The notes: generated by a model not told the origin, from the sequence alone. A stretch of 64,000 bases of DNA from Leifsonia shinshuensis (GCF_022606355.1 NZ_JAHHZQ010000003.1:1-64000); one strand, 5' to 3'; positions 1 to 11,185 are shown, counted from the first letter of the stretch. Numbers and translations: made by a program.

Positions 1-15
1 TAACCGAGATGCGCA

Positions 16-690
16 TCAGCTGAAGTCCGAATCCGGTTCGCTGTCGTAGGCGGTCGCCGCACTCACGGGCCAATGCCTCCGACCGTTGTTGAGGACGCCG
101 TGGCTCTCGTCCAGATAGCAGTTGCCGCACAGCGCCTCGTAGCTGACCGCGGCGCCGTCGATGGCGACCTGGTCGCCGTCGAACACGAAGACGCCGTCGA
201 TCTTGCGTGCGTTGAAGATCGCCTTGCGGCCGCAACGGCAGATCGTCTTCAGCTCCTCGAGGCTGTGGGCGACCTCCAGGAGGCGCCTGCTGCCGGGGAA
301 TGCGACCGTCTGGAAGTCGGTCCTGATGCCGTAGGCGAGCACGGGGATGTCGTCGAGCAGCGCGATCCGCAGCAGGTCGTCGATCTGCGCCTCGGTCAGG
401 AACTGGGCCTCGTCGACCAGCAGGGCGCTCACATCGCGGTCGAAGCGCTTGATCGTGCGTTCCCGGTGCTGCTGGAACCTGCCGTACGCGTCGGTCTCCG
501 GGGCGATCAGAAAGTCCACCTGCCGGGTCACGCCGAGCCGCGAGAGGATGCCCATGTCGCCCTTGGTGTCGATCTCGGGCTTGGCGAGCAGCACGCGATG
601 TCCGCGCTCCTCGTAGTTGTACGCAGCCTGCAGCATGGCCGTGCTCTTGCCGCTGTTCATCGCGCCGTAGCGGAAATACAGTTTTGCCAC
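16..690 (-). CDS. tdk: Thymidine kinase (type II)
   Basis: Cytoplasmic salvage enzyme that phosphorylates thymidine to dTMP with ATP. The 224-residue protein has the type II kinase layout: P-loop GAMNSGKST at residues 9-17, the VDEAQF segment at 92-97 with the catalytic Glu, and a C-terminal zinc ribbon with Cys151, Cys153, Cys188 and Cys191. The GTG start at 690 is preferred because a -10 hexamer TAGGAT ends exactly 6 nt upstream and no Shine-Dalgarno is visible, so the mRNA is probably leaderless. The length is slightly above the usual 190-210 residues because of an acidic C-terminal tail. It is transcribed away from the adjacent response regulator gene in the same direction, separated by 28 bp. 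Confidence 0.95.
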   Translation of the reverse strand: MAKLYFRYGAMNSGKSTAMLQAAYNYEERGHRVLLAKPEIDTKGDMGILSRLGVTRQVDFLIAPETDAYGRFQQHRERTIKRFDRDVSALLVDEAQFLTEAQIDDLLRIALLDDIPVLAYGIRTDFQTVAFPGSRRLLEVAHSLEELKTICRCGRKAIFNARKIDGVFVFDGDQVAIDGAAVSYEALCGNCYLDESHGVLNNGRRHWPVSAATAYDSEPDSDFS

Positions 691-696
691 GGGCCA

Positions 697-702
697 ATCC
701 TA
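697..702 (-). promoter_or_regulatory. -10 element of leaderless tdk promoter
   Basis: The minus strand reads TAGGAT, then 6 nt, then the GTG of tdk. This TANNNT-N6-start arrangement is the known signature of leaderless actinobacterial transcripts. No clear -35 was seen. Confidence 0.55.
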
Positions 703-718
703 TGCGGGCGCCGGCGCC

Positions 719-1393
719 CTAGGTGAGGTAGCCGTCCTCCGCGGCGCGGCGGATGAGGTCCGCGCGCGAGCTCGTCGGCCTGCCGACCTTGCCGTACTTC
801 TCGCGCACACGCCGCAGGTACGTCTTGGCTGTCTCGTACTGCACGTTCATCGCGCGAGCGACCTCCGACGTCGTGCGCCCGTCCGCGTACAGCACCAGTG
901 CCTGCCGTTCTCCGTCGCTCAACTTGGGTCGGGAGGCCTCCGGAACCGTCGGACGGGGACGCCAGGCCGGCTTCGGCTCAGCGCCGGAGCCGTCCCTGCC
1001 CATGGCGGCCAGCGACAGCGCGATCAGCTCCGACATCGGCTGGGTCTTCGTGACGTACGCGACCGCGCCCGCGGCGAGCGCCGCATCCCGGTCCTCCTGC
1101 GTGTCCACCGCGCTCAGCACCACGACCTTCGCGCCCGCCGCGCGGCACGTGCGGACGCGTGCGCCGATCGACACCGATTCGCGCAGCTGGAGGTCCATGA
1201 TCACCAGGTCGGTCGGGAAGGCGTCGCTGTGCACGAGTTCCAGCCAGCTCCCCGCGCGCACCACGAGGTCGAACTCGGGCGCGTTCCGCTCGATCCAGGT
1301 GGCGAGACTGTCGAGGAGGATCTCATGGTCGTCGAGGATGGCGAGTCGGATCGGCGGGGACGAGGCTGCGGGGTGTGCTGTGGCGGTGCTCAT
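719..1393 (-). CDS. NarL/FixJ-family response regulator
   Basis: Two-component response regulator of 224 residues. The receiver domain carries the acidic pair Asp21-Asp22, phospho-acceptor Asp67 (IMDLQL), the Ser94 switch residue and Lys116 (VTKTQP). A LuxR-type helix-turn-helix follows from about residue 160 to the end (LSDGERQAL...TSEVARAMNVQYETAKTYLRRV). The ATG at 1393 overlaps the stop of the upstream membrane protein by 4 bp (ATGA), so it is translationally coupled. It is the last gene of a three-gene cassette with a kinase and a kinase-like partner. The signal is unknown. Confidence 0.9.
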   Translation of the reverse strand: MSTATAHPAASSPPIRLAILDDHEILLDSLATWIERNAPEFDLVVRAGSWLELVHSDAFPTDLVIMDLQLRESVSIGARVRTCRAAGAKVVVLSAVDTQEDRDAALAAGAVAYVTKTQPMSELIALSLAAMGRDGSGAEPKPAWRPRPTVPEASRPKLSDGERQALVLYADGRTTSEVARAMNVQYETAKTYLRRVREKYGKVGRPTSSRADLIRRAAEDGYLT

Positions 1394-2601
1394 GGTGCTC
1401 GCCTCCCAGGGTATGCGAATCGCACGGTGAAGCCTCCATCGCGCACCCGCATCGACGCCTCCATCGACACGGACTGCAGCGCGCTGAGGAACGGGACGAG
1501 CGCTGAGCGGAGCACGCGGCGCGACTCCTCCGCTCTGGCTGTGAGCAGGAAGACCGGGCTGTCCAGCCCGGAGACCACGATGGTCACGCTCGACGCGTCG
1601 AGTCCGGGGAGGCCGGCGATGGTGCCGACGAGGGCGCCGACGATCGCGCGCTGCTCCTCGCTCAGCACCCGGTCGAGCCGATCGGGATCCTCGACACGCG
1701 ACCAACGCTCCTGCTCGTCCACGGCGCCACGGCGAGCGAGCGCCAGATCCACCGTCTCCGCCAGCCAGCTCCGGTCGACGGCCTCGACCGCCTCGCTGCG
1801 GAGGCGTGTCGCGATGATCCGCGCCCGCTCGCGGTCTTCCGGTGTGATCCGACCAGAGGCCAGCAGTTCGGTGAGGAAGGGCACGGCCTCTGCGTTGAGC
1901 GCGGTCGCCCGCTCCTGCGCGACCATCCGCTTGGCGACCTGCCTCAACTCGCCTTCCAATCGGAGCTGGCCGCCGCGGGCGACCTCCCGCCAACGCAGGG
2001 TCTCGCCCGTCATCGTCCAGGCGTAGCCGGCGCCGCCGCAGGCGAGGGCCAACACCGGGGACGCGGCGACCGTCGCGTAGACGGCGGGGTGGGTGGCGAT
2101 GATGATCGACGATGCCTGCGCCGCGGCCAATCCGCCCAGGACCAGCGCGGAGGCCGCAGCGGTCGCGAGCACCTCGGGCACCGGTCGGTAGAGCGGCATC
2201 GCGGTGAGCAGCAGAGCGACCGCGATCTGGCCCCAGTCGTCCTGGATGCGCTGGTTGTGGCCCCACACCGCCGCGTCGAACAGCACCGCGGACGACAGCG
2301 CGACCCCGACGATGGCGAGATGCGACCACAGCCCGACGGGCGGGAGCCCCGGATGCGTGCGGATCGCGGCGACCGCGACAGCCAGCGTCAACACGACGAG
2401 CGACCACACGGCGAGAGCGGGGCTCCGCAGCTGCTCCTGGTGCACCACCGTCGAGTACACCGCGTACCCCAGCGCAACGACACCGATCAGCGGCACCAGA
2501 AGCCACGCGGATTGCACGCCGAGCGGATCCAGTCGCTGCGGGGTCCGCTCGACCGGCACGGACCGGTAGCGCACGATCGTCTCGTCGATCACGGTGTTCA
2601 T
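1390..2601 (-). CDS. Kinase-like membrane protein lacking an ATPase domain
   Basis: A 403-residue protein with several hydrophobic segments in the first half (residues about 25-200), then a helical region (RQVAKRMVAQERATALNAEAVPFLTELL) where a sensor kinase would have its dimerisation helices. There is no HisKA_3 histidine in that region, and no N-box or G-boxes follow, so it should not bind ATP. It sits between a complete kinase and a response regulator, with ATGA overlaps on both sides. I infer a sensor partner or scaffold for that kinase; no family name can be assigned from sequence alone. Fixed stoichiometry is suggested by the coupling. Confidence 0.75.
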   Translation of the reverse strand: MNTVIDETIVRYRSVPVERTPQRLDPLGVQSAWLLVPLIGVVALGYAVYSTVVHQEQLRSPALAVWSLVVLTLAVAVAAIRTHPGLPPVGLWSHLAIVGVALSSAVLFDAAVWGHNQRIQDDWGQIAVALLLTAMPLYRPVPEVLATAAASALVLGGLAAAQASSIIIATHPAVYATVAASPVLALACGGAGYAWTMTGETLRWREVARGGQLRLEGELRQVAKRMVAQERATALNAEAVPFLTELLASGRITPEDRERARIIATRLRSEAVEAVDRSWLAETVDLALARRGAVDEQERWSRVEDPDRLDRVLSEEQRAIVGALVGTIAGLPGLDASSVTIVVSGLDSPVFLLTARAEESRRVLRSALVPFLSALQSVSMEASMRVRDGGFTVRFAYPGRRAP

Positions 2602-3791
2602 GCGCTCTCCACCGTCGGCAGGGTCATGATCACGGTCGTGCCGACGTCCTCGCTCGAGTAGATGGTCACCGTGCCGCCGACCTTGCTGATCCGGTCGTGC
2701 ACCGACTGCCGCAGGCCCAGCCGATCGGCGCCGGCGGATGCCACCGCGAATCCGCGGCCGCCGTCCACCACCATGACGGAGACCGACCCGTCGCCGGATG
2801 ACACGGCCACCTCCGCGGTCGCGCTGCCCGAGTGCCGCAAGACGTTCACCAGGCACTGCCGCACGGCGAGCCCGACCGCGCGCCGCGAGTCGTCCGCCAG
2901 CCGGGCGACCGCGTCCCTGTCGCCGGAGACATCGACGGCGAGCCCCTCATCGCGGGCGTCCTCGATGGCTCGCCGCAGTTCGCTCTCATACCAGGGCTCG
3001 TCGACCTGGCCAGCCGGTGGCTCCGATTCTGCGGGGAGGGCCGCCCCGCCGAGCGCGCGCAGGTCGGACTCGATGCGAGCGCGCAGCCGCGGCGGGAGCT
3101 CACCCGGCTCGGTCGCGGTGATGGCGGCGAGCTCGCTGAGCACGGTGTCGTGGAGGTCTGCGGTGGACTCCGCCAGCAGCTCGCGCCGCAGGTCGACGAG
3201 TCGGGCATCGCGAACAGCACGGTGGATGGCCGACTGGGTGCGCGACCGCGATCCACGCGTGAGCCCGTCGAAGGCGAGGACGCCGACGAGGAGCAGGTAG
3301 GCGCCGAGCGAGATCGCGTCAGGCCGGAAGTCGCGCCCCGCCGCGGTCGCCCCCACGAGCACGGCGGCCTCCGCGAGCGCGAATCCGAGGGTCGCCCAGA
3401 GGATCCCCGCGAGCGCACCGGTTCCCGTTCCGCCCACCAGCGTCATCGCGACGACCGGGAGCGCCACGACGAACAGATTGGTGTCCCGGTAGGCGGGTGT
3501 GCTCTCGAACAGAAGGTAGACGTACAGGAACGTGCACGCGGCACCGACCAGCAGGTACGCGACCGTCAGGACCACCGTGCGACCGCGTGCGAGCAGGAGC
3601 AGCAGCAGGATCATCGGCACCAGCACGAGGGTGCTGATCCAGGAGGCCGCGCCGATCGTCCCTCCCACCGTCGAGATGACGACGTTGACGACCGCCATCA
3701 CCAGGCACACCAGAGCCGCCCACCGAGCCGCTGCGGCCAGCGCCTTGGAGTTGGCCGCCCGCGAGAGGTGGCTGGGAAGACCGAGCGACAC
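2598..3791 (-). CDS. NarL-family sensor histidine kinase
   Basis: Membrane sensor kinase, 397 residues. About five to six hydrophobic segments span residues 20-175. The H-box LHDTVLSEL follows with the predicted phospho-acceptor His214, and then an ATPase domain with N-box Asn316 (CLVNVLRH), G1 box DGGRGF at 343-348 and a terminal GTTVIMTLP strand. All key motifs are intact, so it is the catalytic member of this cassette. The GTG start at 3791 has an AGGAG ribosome site. It heads the operon whose next two genes are coupled by 4-bp overlaps. No extracytoplasmic sensor domain is recognisable; the membrane region itself is probably the input. Confidence 0.88.
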   Translation of the reverse strand: MSLGLPSHLSRAANSKALAAAARWAALVCLVMAVVNVVISTVGGTIGAASWISTLVLVPMILLLLLLARGRTVVLTVAYLLVGAACTFLYVYLLFESTPAYRDTNLFVVALPVVAMTLVGGTGTGALAGILWATLGFALAEAAVLVGATAAGRDFRPDAISLGAYLLLVGVLAFDGLTRGSRSRTQSAIHRAVRDARLVDLRRELLAESTADLHDTVLSELAAITATEPGELPPRLRARIESDLRALGGAALPAESEPPAGQVDEPWYESELRRAIEDARDEGLAVDVSGDRDAVARLADDSRRAVGLAVRQCLVNVLRHSGSATAEVAVSSGDGSVSVMVVDGGRGFAVASAGADRLGLRQSVHDRISKVGGTVTIYSSEDVGTTVIMTLPTVESA

Positions 3792-3867
3792 CGGGCTCCT
3801 TCGGCGCGAGTGGGGGGCCGGCGGAACCCGCCGGAGGGCGACGCTCGATCGCGACGCCCCAGAGGGG

Positions 3868-3924
3868 ATTATGGCAGTTCACCCGGCCGCTGTGTACCCC
3901 GGGCGCGCAGGCGCGTTGTACCCC
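3868..3924 (-). promoter_or_regulatory. Promoter region of sensor-kinase operon with paired repeats
   Basis: On the minus strand a CATAAT -10 (3868-3873) lies about 80 nt before the kinase start. Two direct copies of GGGGTACA are centred 24 bp apart (plus-strand TGTACCCC at 3893-3900 and 3917-3924). The proximal copy covers the -35 position. This is the geometry expected for an activator such as the cognate response regulator; binding is inferred. Confidence 0.4.
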
Positions 3925-3951
3925 GCGGCTGGAACCACGACGGGCATCCAC

Positions 3952-5060
3952 TCAGAACAGCGTCGGCTGGACGCCGAGCGTCACGAGCGCCGACTCCGGT
4001 GCGACCTCCTGCGGCGCCACGCGCTCGACGGTTCGCCGTTCGCCCTCCGCGTCGCGCAGCATGCCGAGTGCCGAGGAGCGGACACCGCCCGTCAGCGGGT
4101 CTTCTTGCCCGCGTTCCAGACCGTGTGCGCGAATGAGCGGCTTGATGCGGGCGGCGAGCCACGCGCGGTACTCCTTGGGCGCGTAGGTGCCCCGCCCGTA
4201 CATGGTGCGGTACCGCGGAAGCAGTTCGGGATGTTCGCGCCCGAGCCACAGGTAGTACCACTCCTTGACCCGGGTTTCAGGTGAAGTGCCGTGTAGAGAA
4301 CGCTGGTGGCGCCGGCCTCCTTCGCCTGTCGCAGGGCCTCGTCGAGATGGGCGCGCGTGTCGGTCAGGTACGGGAGGATCGGCATGAGGAAGACCGAGCA
4401 GTCGAGGCCGTGCTCGCGCACGGCGGTGACGGTCGCCAGTCGCGCCTTGGTCGTCGGCGTTCCCGGCTCGACCGACTGCTGCAGTTCGTCGTCGTAGACG
4501 GCGATCGACAGGGCGAGGTCGACGGGGACGCGCCTCGACGCCTCGGCGAGCCGGTCGAGATCGCGCCGGAGCAGCGACCCCTTGGTGAGGATGCTGAACG
4601 GGGTTCCGGAGTCGGTGAGCGCGTCGATGATCCCCGGCATGAGCGCATAGCGCCCTTCGGCGCGCTGATAGGGATCCGTGTTGGTGCCGAGCGCGACCGG
4701 ATGATGCGCCCAGCTCGGCTTCATCAGCTCGGTGCGGAGAACGTCGGCCACGTTGACCTTGACGATGATCTCCTGGTCGAAGTCTTTGCCCTGGTCGAGG
4801 TCGAGATAGCTGTGGGTGGGGCGGGCGAAGCAGTAGACGCAGGCGTGCGAGCAGCCGCGGTACGGGTTGATCGTCCAGCCGAAAGGCATCGGGCCTCCCC
4901 CGCCCGGGATCTTGTTGAGCGCCGACTTGGCGAGGATCTCGTGGAAGGTGATGCCCGCGAACTCGGGCGTGCGCACGGACCGCACCAGGTTGTTCAGCCG
5001 GGCGAGACCGGGCAGGGCCGACGGCGTCTCCACCGTCAGCTCCTGCCCGCTCCACCTCAT
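3952..5060 (-). pseudogene. Rv2578c-family radical SAM protein, frameshifted
   Basis: Radical SAM protein related to mycobacterial Rv2578c. The cluster motif is CSHACVYCFAR (CxxxCxxC) at about residues 54-64. From the start at 5060 the frame is good to LHLKPG, then changes: the rest (VKEWYYLWLGREHPELLPRYRTMYG... to PTLF, stop at 3952) continues in another frame. One extra C in the plus-strand CCC at 4269-4271 would restore LKPGVKEWYY, so a single-base deletion in a short homopolymer explains the break. It may be a real mutation or a sequencing error. If real, the 322-residue product loses the family's C-terminal part. A perfect LexA-type palindrome lies 6 bp upstream of the start. Confidence 0.8.
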
Positions 5061-5066
5061 GGAACT

Positions 5067-5086
5067 ATTCGAACATATGTTCGAAT
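5067..5086. promoter_or_regulatory. LexA (SOS) box
   Basis: A perfect 20-bp palindrome with core TCGAACATATGTTCGA (5069-5084). It matches the actinobacterial/Gram-positive SOS box CGAAC-N4-GTTCG. It sits immediately before the start codon of the radical SAM gene in a 54-bp gap after the ABC-F gene, so it should control the radical SAM gene. Confidence 0.8.
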
Positions 5087-5114
5087 GATCGTCAAGCGGG
5101 CGGTGGGCCCCACG

Positions 5115-6725
5115 TCACAGCGCGACCACCTCCCCGCTCCAGCGCTCGCGCAACCAGCGGTCGTGGCTGGCGACCACGACGGCGCCGGGGTAGCCGCCCA
5201 GCGCCTCCTCCAGCTCGGTCGCGAGACCGAGTGAGAGATGGTTGGTGGGCTCGTCGAGCAGGAAGACGTGCGGCGGCCGCGCCATGATGAGCGCCAGCGC
5301 GAGCCGGCGCTGCTGCCCGACGGAGAGCACGCCGACCTCCCTGTCGAGATCGCGCTGGGCGATCAGCCCGAGCCCGGACAGCGGAACGGACTCCGCCCGC
5401 CGCTCCCCCAGCGCCAGTTCGTAGATGCGCCGCGGCGTCTGCGTCAGGTCGGCGAAGCGCACGTCCTGCTCGAGGAGCTCGACCCGCAGTCCGCGACGGC
5501 GGTGCACCGTCCCGACGAGCGGGACGATCCGCCCCGCCAGAACCAAGAGCAGCGTCGACTTGCCCGCGCCGTTGGGCCCGGTCACCAGCACGCGCGAGTC
5601 AGCCCCGACCGCGAACCGGCCGAGTGTCAGCCGTCCCGGAACGTGGAGGTCGTCCGCCTGCAACAGCGATCCGGCCTCCTCGCCCAGACGCTGGAACCCC
5701 CCGGGGATCCCGGTGAAGCCCAACGGCTTCGGCGGCTTGGGCACCTGGGCCTTCGTCAGCTCGTCCAGCCGGCCGTCGGCGTTGCGGATCCGCCGGCTGA
5801 TCTGCCGGTCGAGAGTGTTGCCCTTGTACGACTTGACGAACTTGTCGTTGTCCCGCACCTTGCCCGACCACGCGATCGAGCGCGCGGTCACGTCGACCGC
5901 GTGTCTCAGCGCCGCGAGCTCGGCCTGCTCGTCGGCGTACTGCTTCTCCCAGCGCGCCCGCTCGGCGGCCTTCTCGGCGAGGTAGGCGCTGTAGCCTCCC
6001 CCGAACACGGTCGCGCCGGTGCGCGTCGGGTCCAGATCGAGCAGGCCGGTGGCCGCCGAATCGAGGAAGGCGCGGTCGTGGCTCGCGAAGAGCACCGGAC
6101 CGTTCCACGCGACGAGCTGCGACTCCAGGAACGCCGCCGCCGCGTCGTCCAGGTGGTTGGTCGGCTCGTCCAGCAGCAGTGCGTCGGGTCTGCCGAGCAG
6201 CAGCGCCGCCAGCGCGAACCGGCTCCGCTGACCCCCCGAGACCTCGGAAAGCCGCCGGGCCAGCGGGATGGCACCGACACCGAGACCGTCGAGCAGCGCG
6301 TCGCGACGCGACTCGGCCGACCAGACCTCCGCGCGCTCCGCGGCGCCGAGCGCCTCGTCGTAGCGCCTCGCGGCAGCCGGATCGTCGTCCGCCAGAGCGC
6401 GCGACGCGGCCTCCAGCTCGCGCTCGATCGCGCGCACCTCCGCGAGGGCGTCCTCCATCAGGGCGGCGAGCGTGTCGTCCGGGCGGAAGCGCACCTCCTG
6501 CCAGAGGAAGCCGACACGACGCGGCCGCGAGACGACGCCGGAGTCGGGAGCCTCGGCCCCTGCGAGCACGCGCAGCAGCGTCGATTTGCCGACGCCGTTC
6601 TCGCCGATCAGCCCGATGCGGGCGCCGGGCGGAACGGTCAGCGACACGTCGGAGAGCACACGCCGTTCGCCGTACCGCACCGAGATGCCGTCGGCGCGCA
6701 GCGGAGAGAGTGCGAGGGTATGCAT
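5115..6725 (-). CDS. ABC-F family ATPase (ribosome-associated, possible antibiotic resistance)
   Basis: Soluble protein of 536 residues with two ATPase domains and no membrane segments, as in ABC-F proteins that act on the ribosome. Domain 1 has Walker A GENGVGKST, signature SGGQRSR and Walker B LLLDEPTNHLD. A charged linker (RARWEKQYADEQAELAALRHAVD...) joins it to domain 2 with GPNGAGKST, signature SVGQQRR and FLLDEPTNHLS. The ATG at 6725 is preceded by AAGGTGG at proper spacing; longer in-frame starts lack one. A 185-nt leader with competing hairpins precedes it, typical of resistance-type ABC-F genes. Which drug class, if any, cannot be told; a housekeeping Uup/EttA-like role is the alternative. 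Confidence 0.88.
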   Translation of the reverse strand: MHTLALSPLRADGISVRYGERRVLSDVSLTVPPGARIGLIGENGVGKSTLLRVLAGAEAPDSGVVSRPRRVGFLWQEVRFRPDDTLAALMEDALAEVRAIERELEAASRALADDDPAAARRYDEALGAAERAEVWSAESRRDALLDGLGVGAIPLARRLSEVSGGQRSRFALAALLLGRPDALLLDEPTNHLDDAAAAFLESQLVAWNGPVLFASHDRAFLDSAATGLLDLDPTRTGATVFGGGYSAYLAEKAAERARWEKQYADEQAELAALRHAVDVTARSIAWSGKVRDNDKFVKSYKGNTLDRQISRRIRNADGRLDELTKAQVPKPPKPLGFTGIPGGFQRLGEEAGSLLQADDLHVPGRLTLGRFAVGADSRVLVTGPNGAGKSTLLLVLAGRIVPLVGTVHRRRGLRVELLEQDVRFADLTQTPRRIYELALGERRAESVPLSGLGLIAQRDLDREVGVLSVGQQRRLALALIMARPPHVFLLDEPTNHLSLGLATELEEALGGYPGAVVVASHDRWLRERWSGEVVAL

Positions 6726-6739
6726 GAGATCCACCTTCC

Positions 6740-6831
6740 GGGCGCTCCACGGGAGCAGATTCCCGCCGGGCGGACTTCCGTCGATGAGCAGTGCCGGAGC
6801 GCCCAGTTTGGATGACCAGTCAGAGCTGGGC
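6740..6831 (-). promoter_or_regulatory. Candidate attenuator/sequestering leader of ABC-F gene
   Basis: Two mutually exclusive stems are visible in the minus-strand leader. Stem A is GCCCAG/CTGGGC (6826-6831 with 6801-6806). Stem B is GGGCGCTCC/GGAGCGCCC (6796-6804 with 6740-6748). They share 6801-6804. The right arm of stem B abuts the AAGGTGG ribosome site. A stalled ribosome upstream could switch A and B; this is inference from base pairing by eye. Confidence 0.45.
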
Positions 6832-6897
6832 GGCGCAGGACCTCTGGGGTCGCTCACTCGATCGACGGCGCCTCGGGCGCGGGACGAGAGGAGGTTC

Positions 6898-6906
6898 TCA
6901 CTTCAT
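6898..6906 (-). other. Minimal upstream ORF (Met-Lys-stop) in ABC-F leader
   Basis: The minus strand reads ATGAAGTGA a few nucleotides after the predicted transcription start and before the competing stems. A minimal start-stop unit can stall drug-bound ribosomes; a function here is speculative. Confidence 0.3.
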
Positions 6907-6916
6907 AGCGTCGCCG

Positions 6917-6946
6917 ACTCTAACAGGCCGACGACGCGACTGTCCA
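6917..6946 (-). promoter_or_regulatory. Promoter of the ABC-F gene
   Basis: TGGACA (-35, 6941-6946), an 18-nt spacer and TAGAGT (-10, 6917-6922) on the minus strand. The predicted start near 6910 gives a leader of about 185 nt. It lies just downstream of the mqo terminator hairpin. Confidence 0.5.
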
Positions 6947-6947
6947 G

Positions 6948-6975
6948 TCGATCCGTACCGCGCGGTACGGATCGA
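6948..6975 (-). terminator. Terminator hairpin after mqo
   Basis: A perfect 28-bp palindrome, each arm TCGATCCGTACCGC, begins 15 nt after the mqo stop. It has no T-run, as is common in high-GC genomes. A protein-binding palindrome is the alternative. Confidence 0.5.
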
Positions 6976-6990
6976 CGGCGCGAGGGGGTG

Positions 6991-8493
6991 TCAGGCCGTG
7001 GCGACCTGTCCGGCCGGGTGATCCGCCAGGTCGAGCACAGCGGCAGTCTCGGAGAGCACGCGCGCGGCCTCCTCCGGACGATCGTTGAGCGTCGTACCCA
7101 CGGTCGGGATCAGCTTCTTCAGGGTCGGCAGCCAGCCGGCGTAATGGTCCGGGAAGCAGGTCTGCAGCAGGTCGATCATGATCGGGACCGCGGTCGACGC
7201 GCCCGGGGACGCGCCGAGCAGGCCGGCGATGGAGCCGTCGGCAGCGGCGATCACCTCGGTGCCGAACTGCAGCACTCCGCCCCGCTTCGGGTCCTTCTTC
7301 ATCACCTGCACGCGCTGACCGGCCGTGATGAGCTCCCAGTCCTCCGACTTGGCGGTGGGCATGAACTCCTGCAGTGCCTTCATCTTCTTGGCGCGGTTGG
7401 CGAGCAGCTCGCCGACCAGGTACTTCACGAGGTCGAAGTTGTCGCGGGCGACGGCGAGCATCGGCCCCAGGTTGCCCGCACGCACCGAGCCGGGGAGGTC
7501 CCACCAGCTGCCGCTCTTCAGGAACTTGGGGCTGAAGCCGGCGTAGGGCCCGAACAGCAGGGAGGTCTCGCCGTCGACGACGCGGGTGTCGAGGTGCGGC
7601 ACCGACATCGGCGGGGCGCCGACGGCGGCCTTGCCGTAGACCTTGGCCTTGTGCTGGGCGACGATCTTCGGGTCGGACGTCCGCAGGAACTGGCCGGAGA
7701 TCGGGAAGCCGCCGAAGCCCTTGATCTCGGGGATGCCCGACTTCTGCAGCAGGTGCAGCGCGCCGCCTCCCGCGCCGACGAAGACGAACCGGGCGGTGGC
7801 CTCGTGCGGCGTGTGGCCGACCTCGTGACGCACCTTGATGCGCCAGAGGCCGTCGGACGTGCGCTTGATGCTGCGGACGCGGTGGTTGAGGGCGAGCTCG
7901 GCTCCGTTGTCGACGAGGTCGTCGAACAGCGCACGCGTGAGCGCGCCGAAGTCGACGTCGGTGCCCGCGGACTGCCGGGTCGCGGCGATGCGCTGCTTGG
8001 TGCTGCGCTTCTTGGTGAGCAGCGGAGTCCACTCGCCGATCGTCGCGGGATCTTCGGAGTACTCCATTCCCTCGAAGAGCGGCTGGTCCTTCAGCGCTTC
8101 ATAGCGCTTGCGGAGGTAACGGATGTTGTCGCGGCCGCGCACGAAGGTCATGTGCGGCGTCGCGTTGATGAACGTGCGCGGGTCGGGCAGGTGACCGGCG
8201 GCGACGAGGGACGCCCAGTACTGGCGGCTCAGCTGGAACTGCTCGTTGATGCTGATGGCCTTGGCGGGATCGACGGAGCCGTCGGCGGCCTCCGGCATGT
8301 AGTTGAGCTCGCAGAGGGCGGCGTGGCCGGTGCCGGCGTTGTTCCACGGGTTGGAGCTCTCCTGGGCGACGGCGCCCAGCGACTCGTAGATGCGGATGCT
8401 CCAGTCGGGCTGCACGCGCTGGATCATGGAGCCCAGCGTCGCGCTCATGATGCCGCCGCCGATCAGGACGACGTCGATGGGATCAGTGCTCAC
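6991..8493 (-). CDS. mqo: Malate:quinone oxidoreductase
   Basis: Membrane-associated FAD enzyme that oxidises malate to oxaloacetate and passes electrons to quinone, replacing or complementing malate dehydrogenase in the TCA cycle. The 500-residue protein opens with the dinucleotide-binding motif [14 protein letters not shown] (residues 8-21) and contains family blocks such as [18 protein letters not shown] and [19 protein letters not shown]. Length is normal for the family. The GTG start at 8493 is supported by a TAGGAT -10 ending 6 nt upstream (leaderless). It is a single-gene unit between the asd terminator and its own palindromic terminator. Confidence 0.96.
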   Translation of the reverse strand: MSTDPIDVVLIGGGIMSATLGSMIQRVQPDWSIRIYESLGAVAQESSNPWNNAGTGHAALCELNYMPEAADGSVDPAKAISINEQFQLSRQYWASLVAAGHLPDPRTFINATPHMTFVRGRDNIRYLRKRYEALKDQPLFEGMEYSEDPATIGEWTPLLTKKRSTKQRIAATRQSAGTDVDFGALTRALFDDLVDNGAELALNHRVRSIKRTSDGLWRIKVRHEVGHTPHEATARFVFVGAGGGALHLLQKSGIPEIKGFGGFPISGQFLRTSDPKIVAQHKAKVYGKAAVGAPPMSVPHLDTRVVDGETSLLFGPYAGFSPKFLKSGSWWDLPGSVRAGNLGPMLAVARDNFDLVKYLVGELLANRAKKMKALQEFMPTAKSEDWELITAGQRVQVMKKDPKRGGVLQFGTEVIAAADGSIAGLLGASPGASTAVPIMIDLLQTCFPDHYAGWLPTLKKLIPTVGTTLNDRPEEAARVLSETAAVLDLADHPAGQVATA

Positions 8494-8499
8494 CAGACA

Positions 8500-8505
8500 A
8501 TCCTA
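8500..8505 (-). promoter_or_regulatory. -10 element of leaderless mqo promoter
   Basis: The minus strand reads TAGGAT, 6 nt, then the GTG start of mqo; there is no Shine-Dalgarno. It uses the same hexamer and spacing as tdk. Confidence 0.55.
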
Positions 8506-8590
8506 CGGTGAGCAGCGCGTGGCGCCCGTCGTCCGGCCCGCATCTGTCTCGACATCAAGACACCTCGCGGCGTGCCGAGGATGCGCCGAG

Positions 8591-8654
8591 GCGCCGAGGG
8601 GCACCCAAACGCCCTCAAAACCCCGTTTTAGGGGCGTTTGGGTGCCCTTCGGCG
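8591..8654 (-). terminator. Long hairpin terminator after asd (repeat-type outer arm)
   Basis: The outer arms CGCCGAGGGGCAC and GTGCCCTTCGGCG (one G-U) enclose inner arms CCAAACGCCC/GGGCGTTTGG and AAAAC/GTTTT. It begins 5 nt after the asd stop. The same outer arm with a different inner stem recurs after recR (11186-11250). Confidence 0.75.
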
Positions 8655-8658
8655 GGAG

Positions 8659-11104
<2,446 letters not shown>

Positions 11105-11185
11105 AGGCTCTCCAGAACTCACGGGAGTGACCATTCTACCGGCCGGGGATATGCCGGATCGGCCATGTGACGAAGCCCCGTACGG

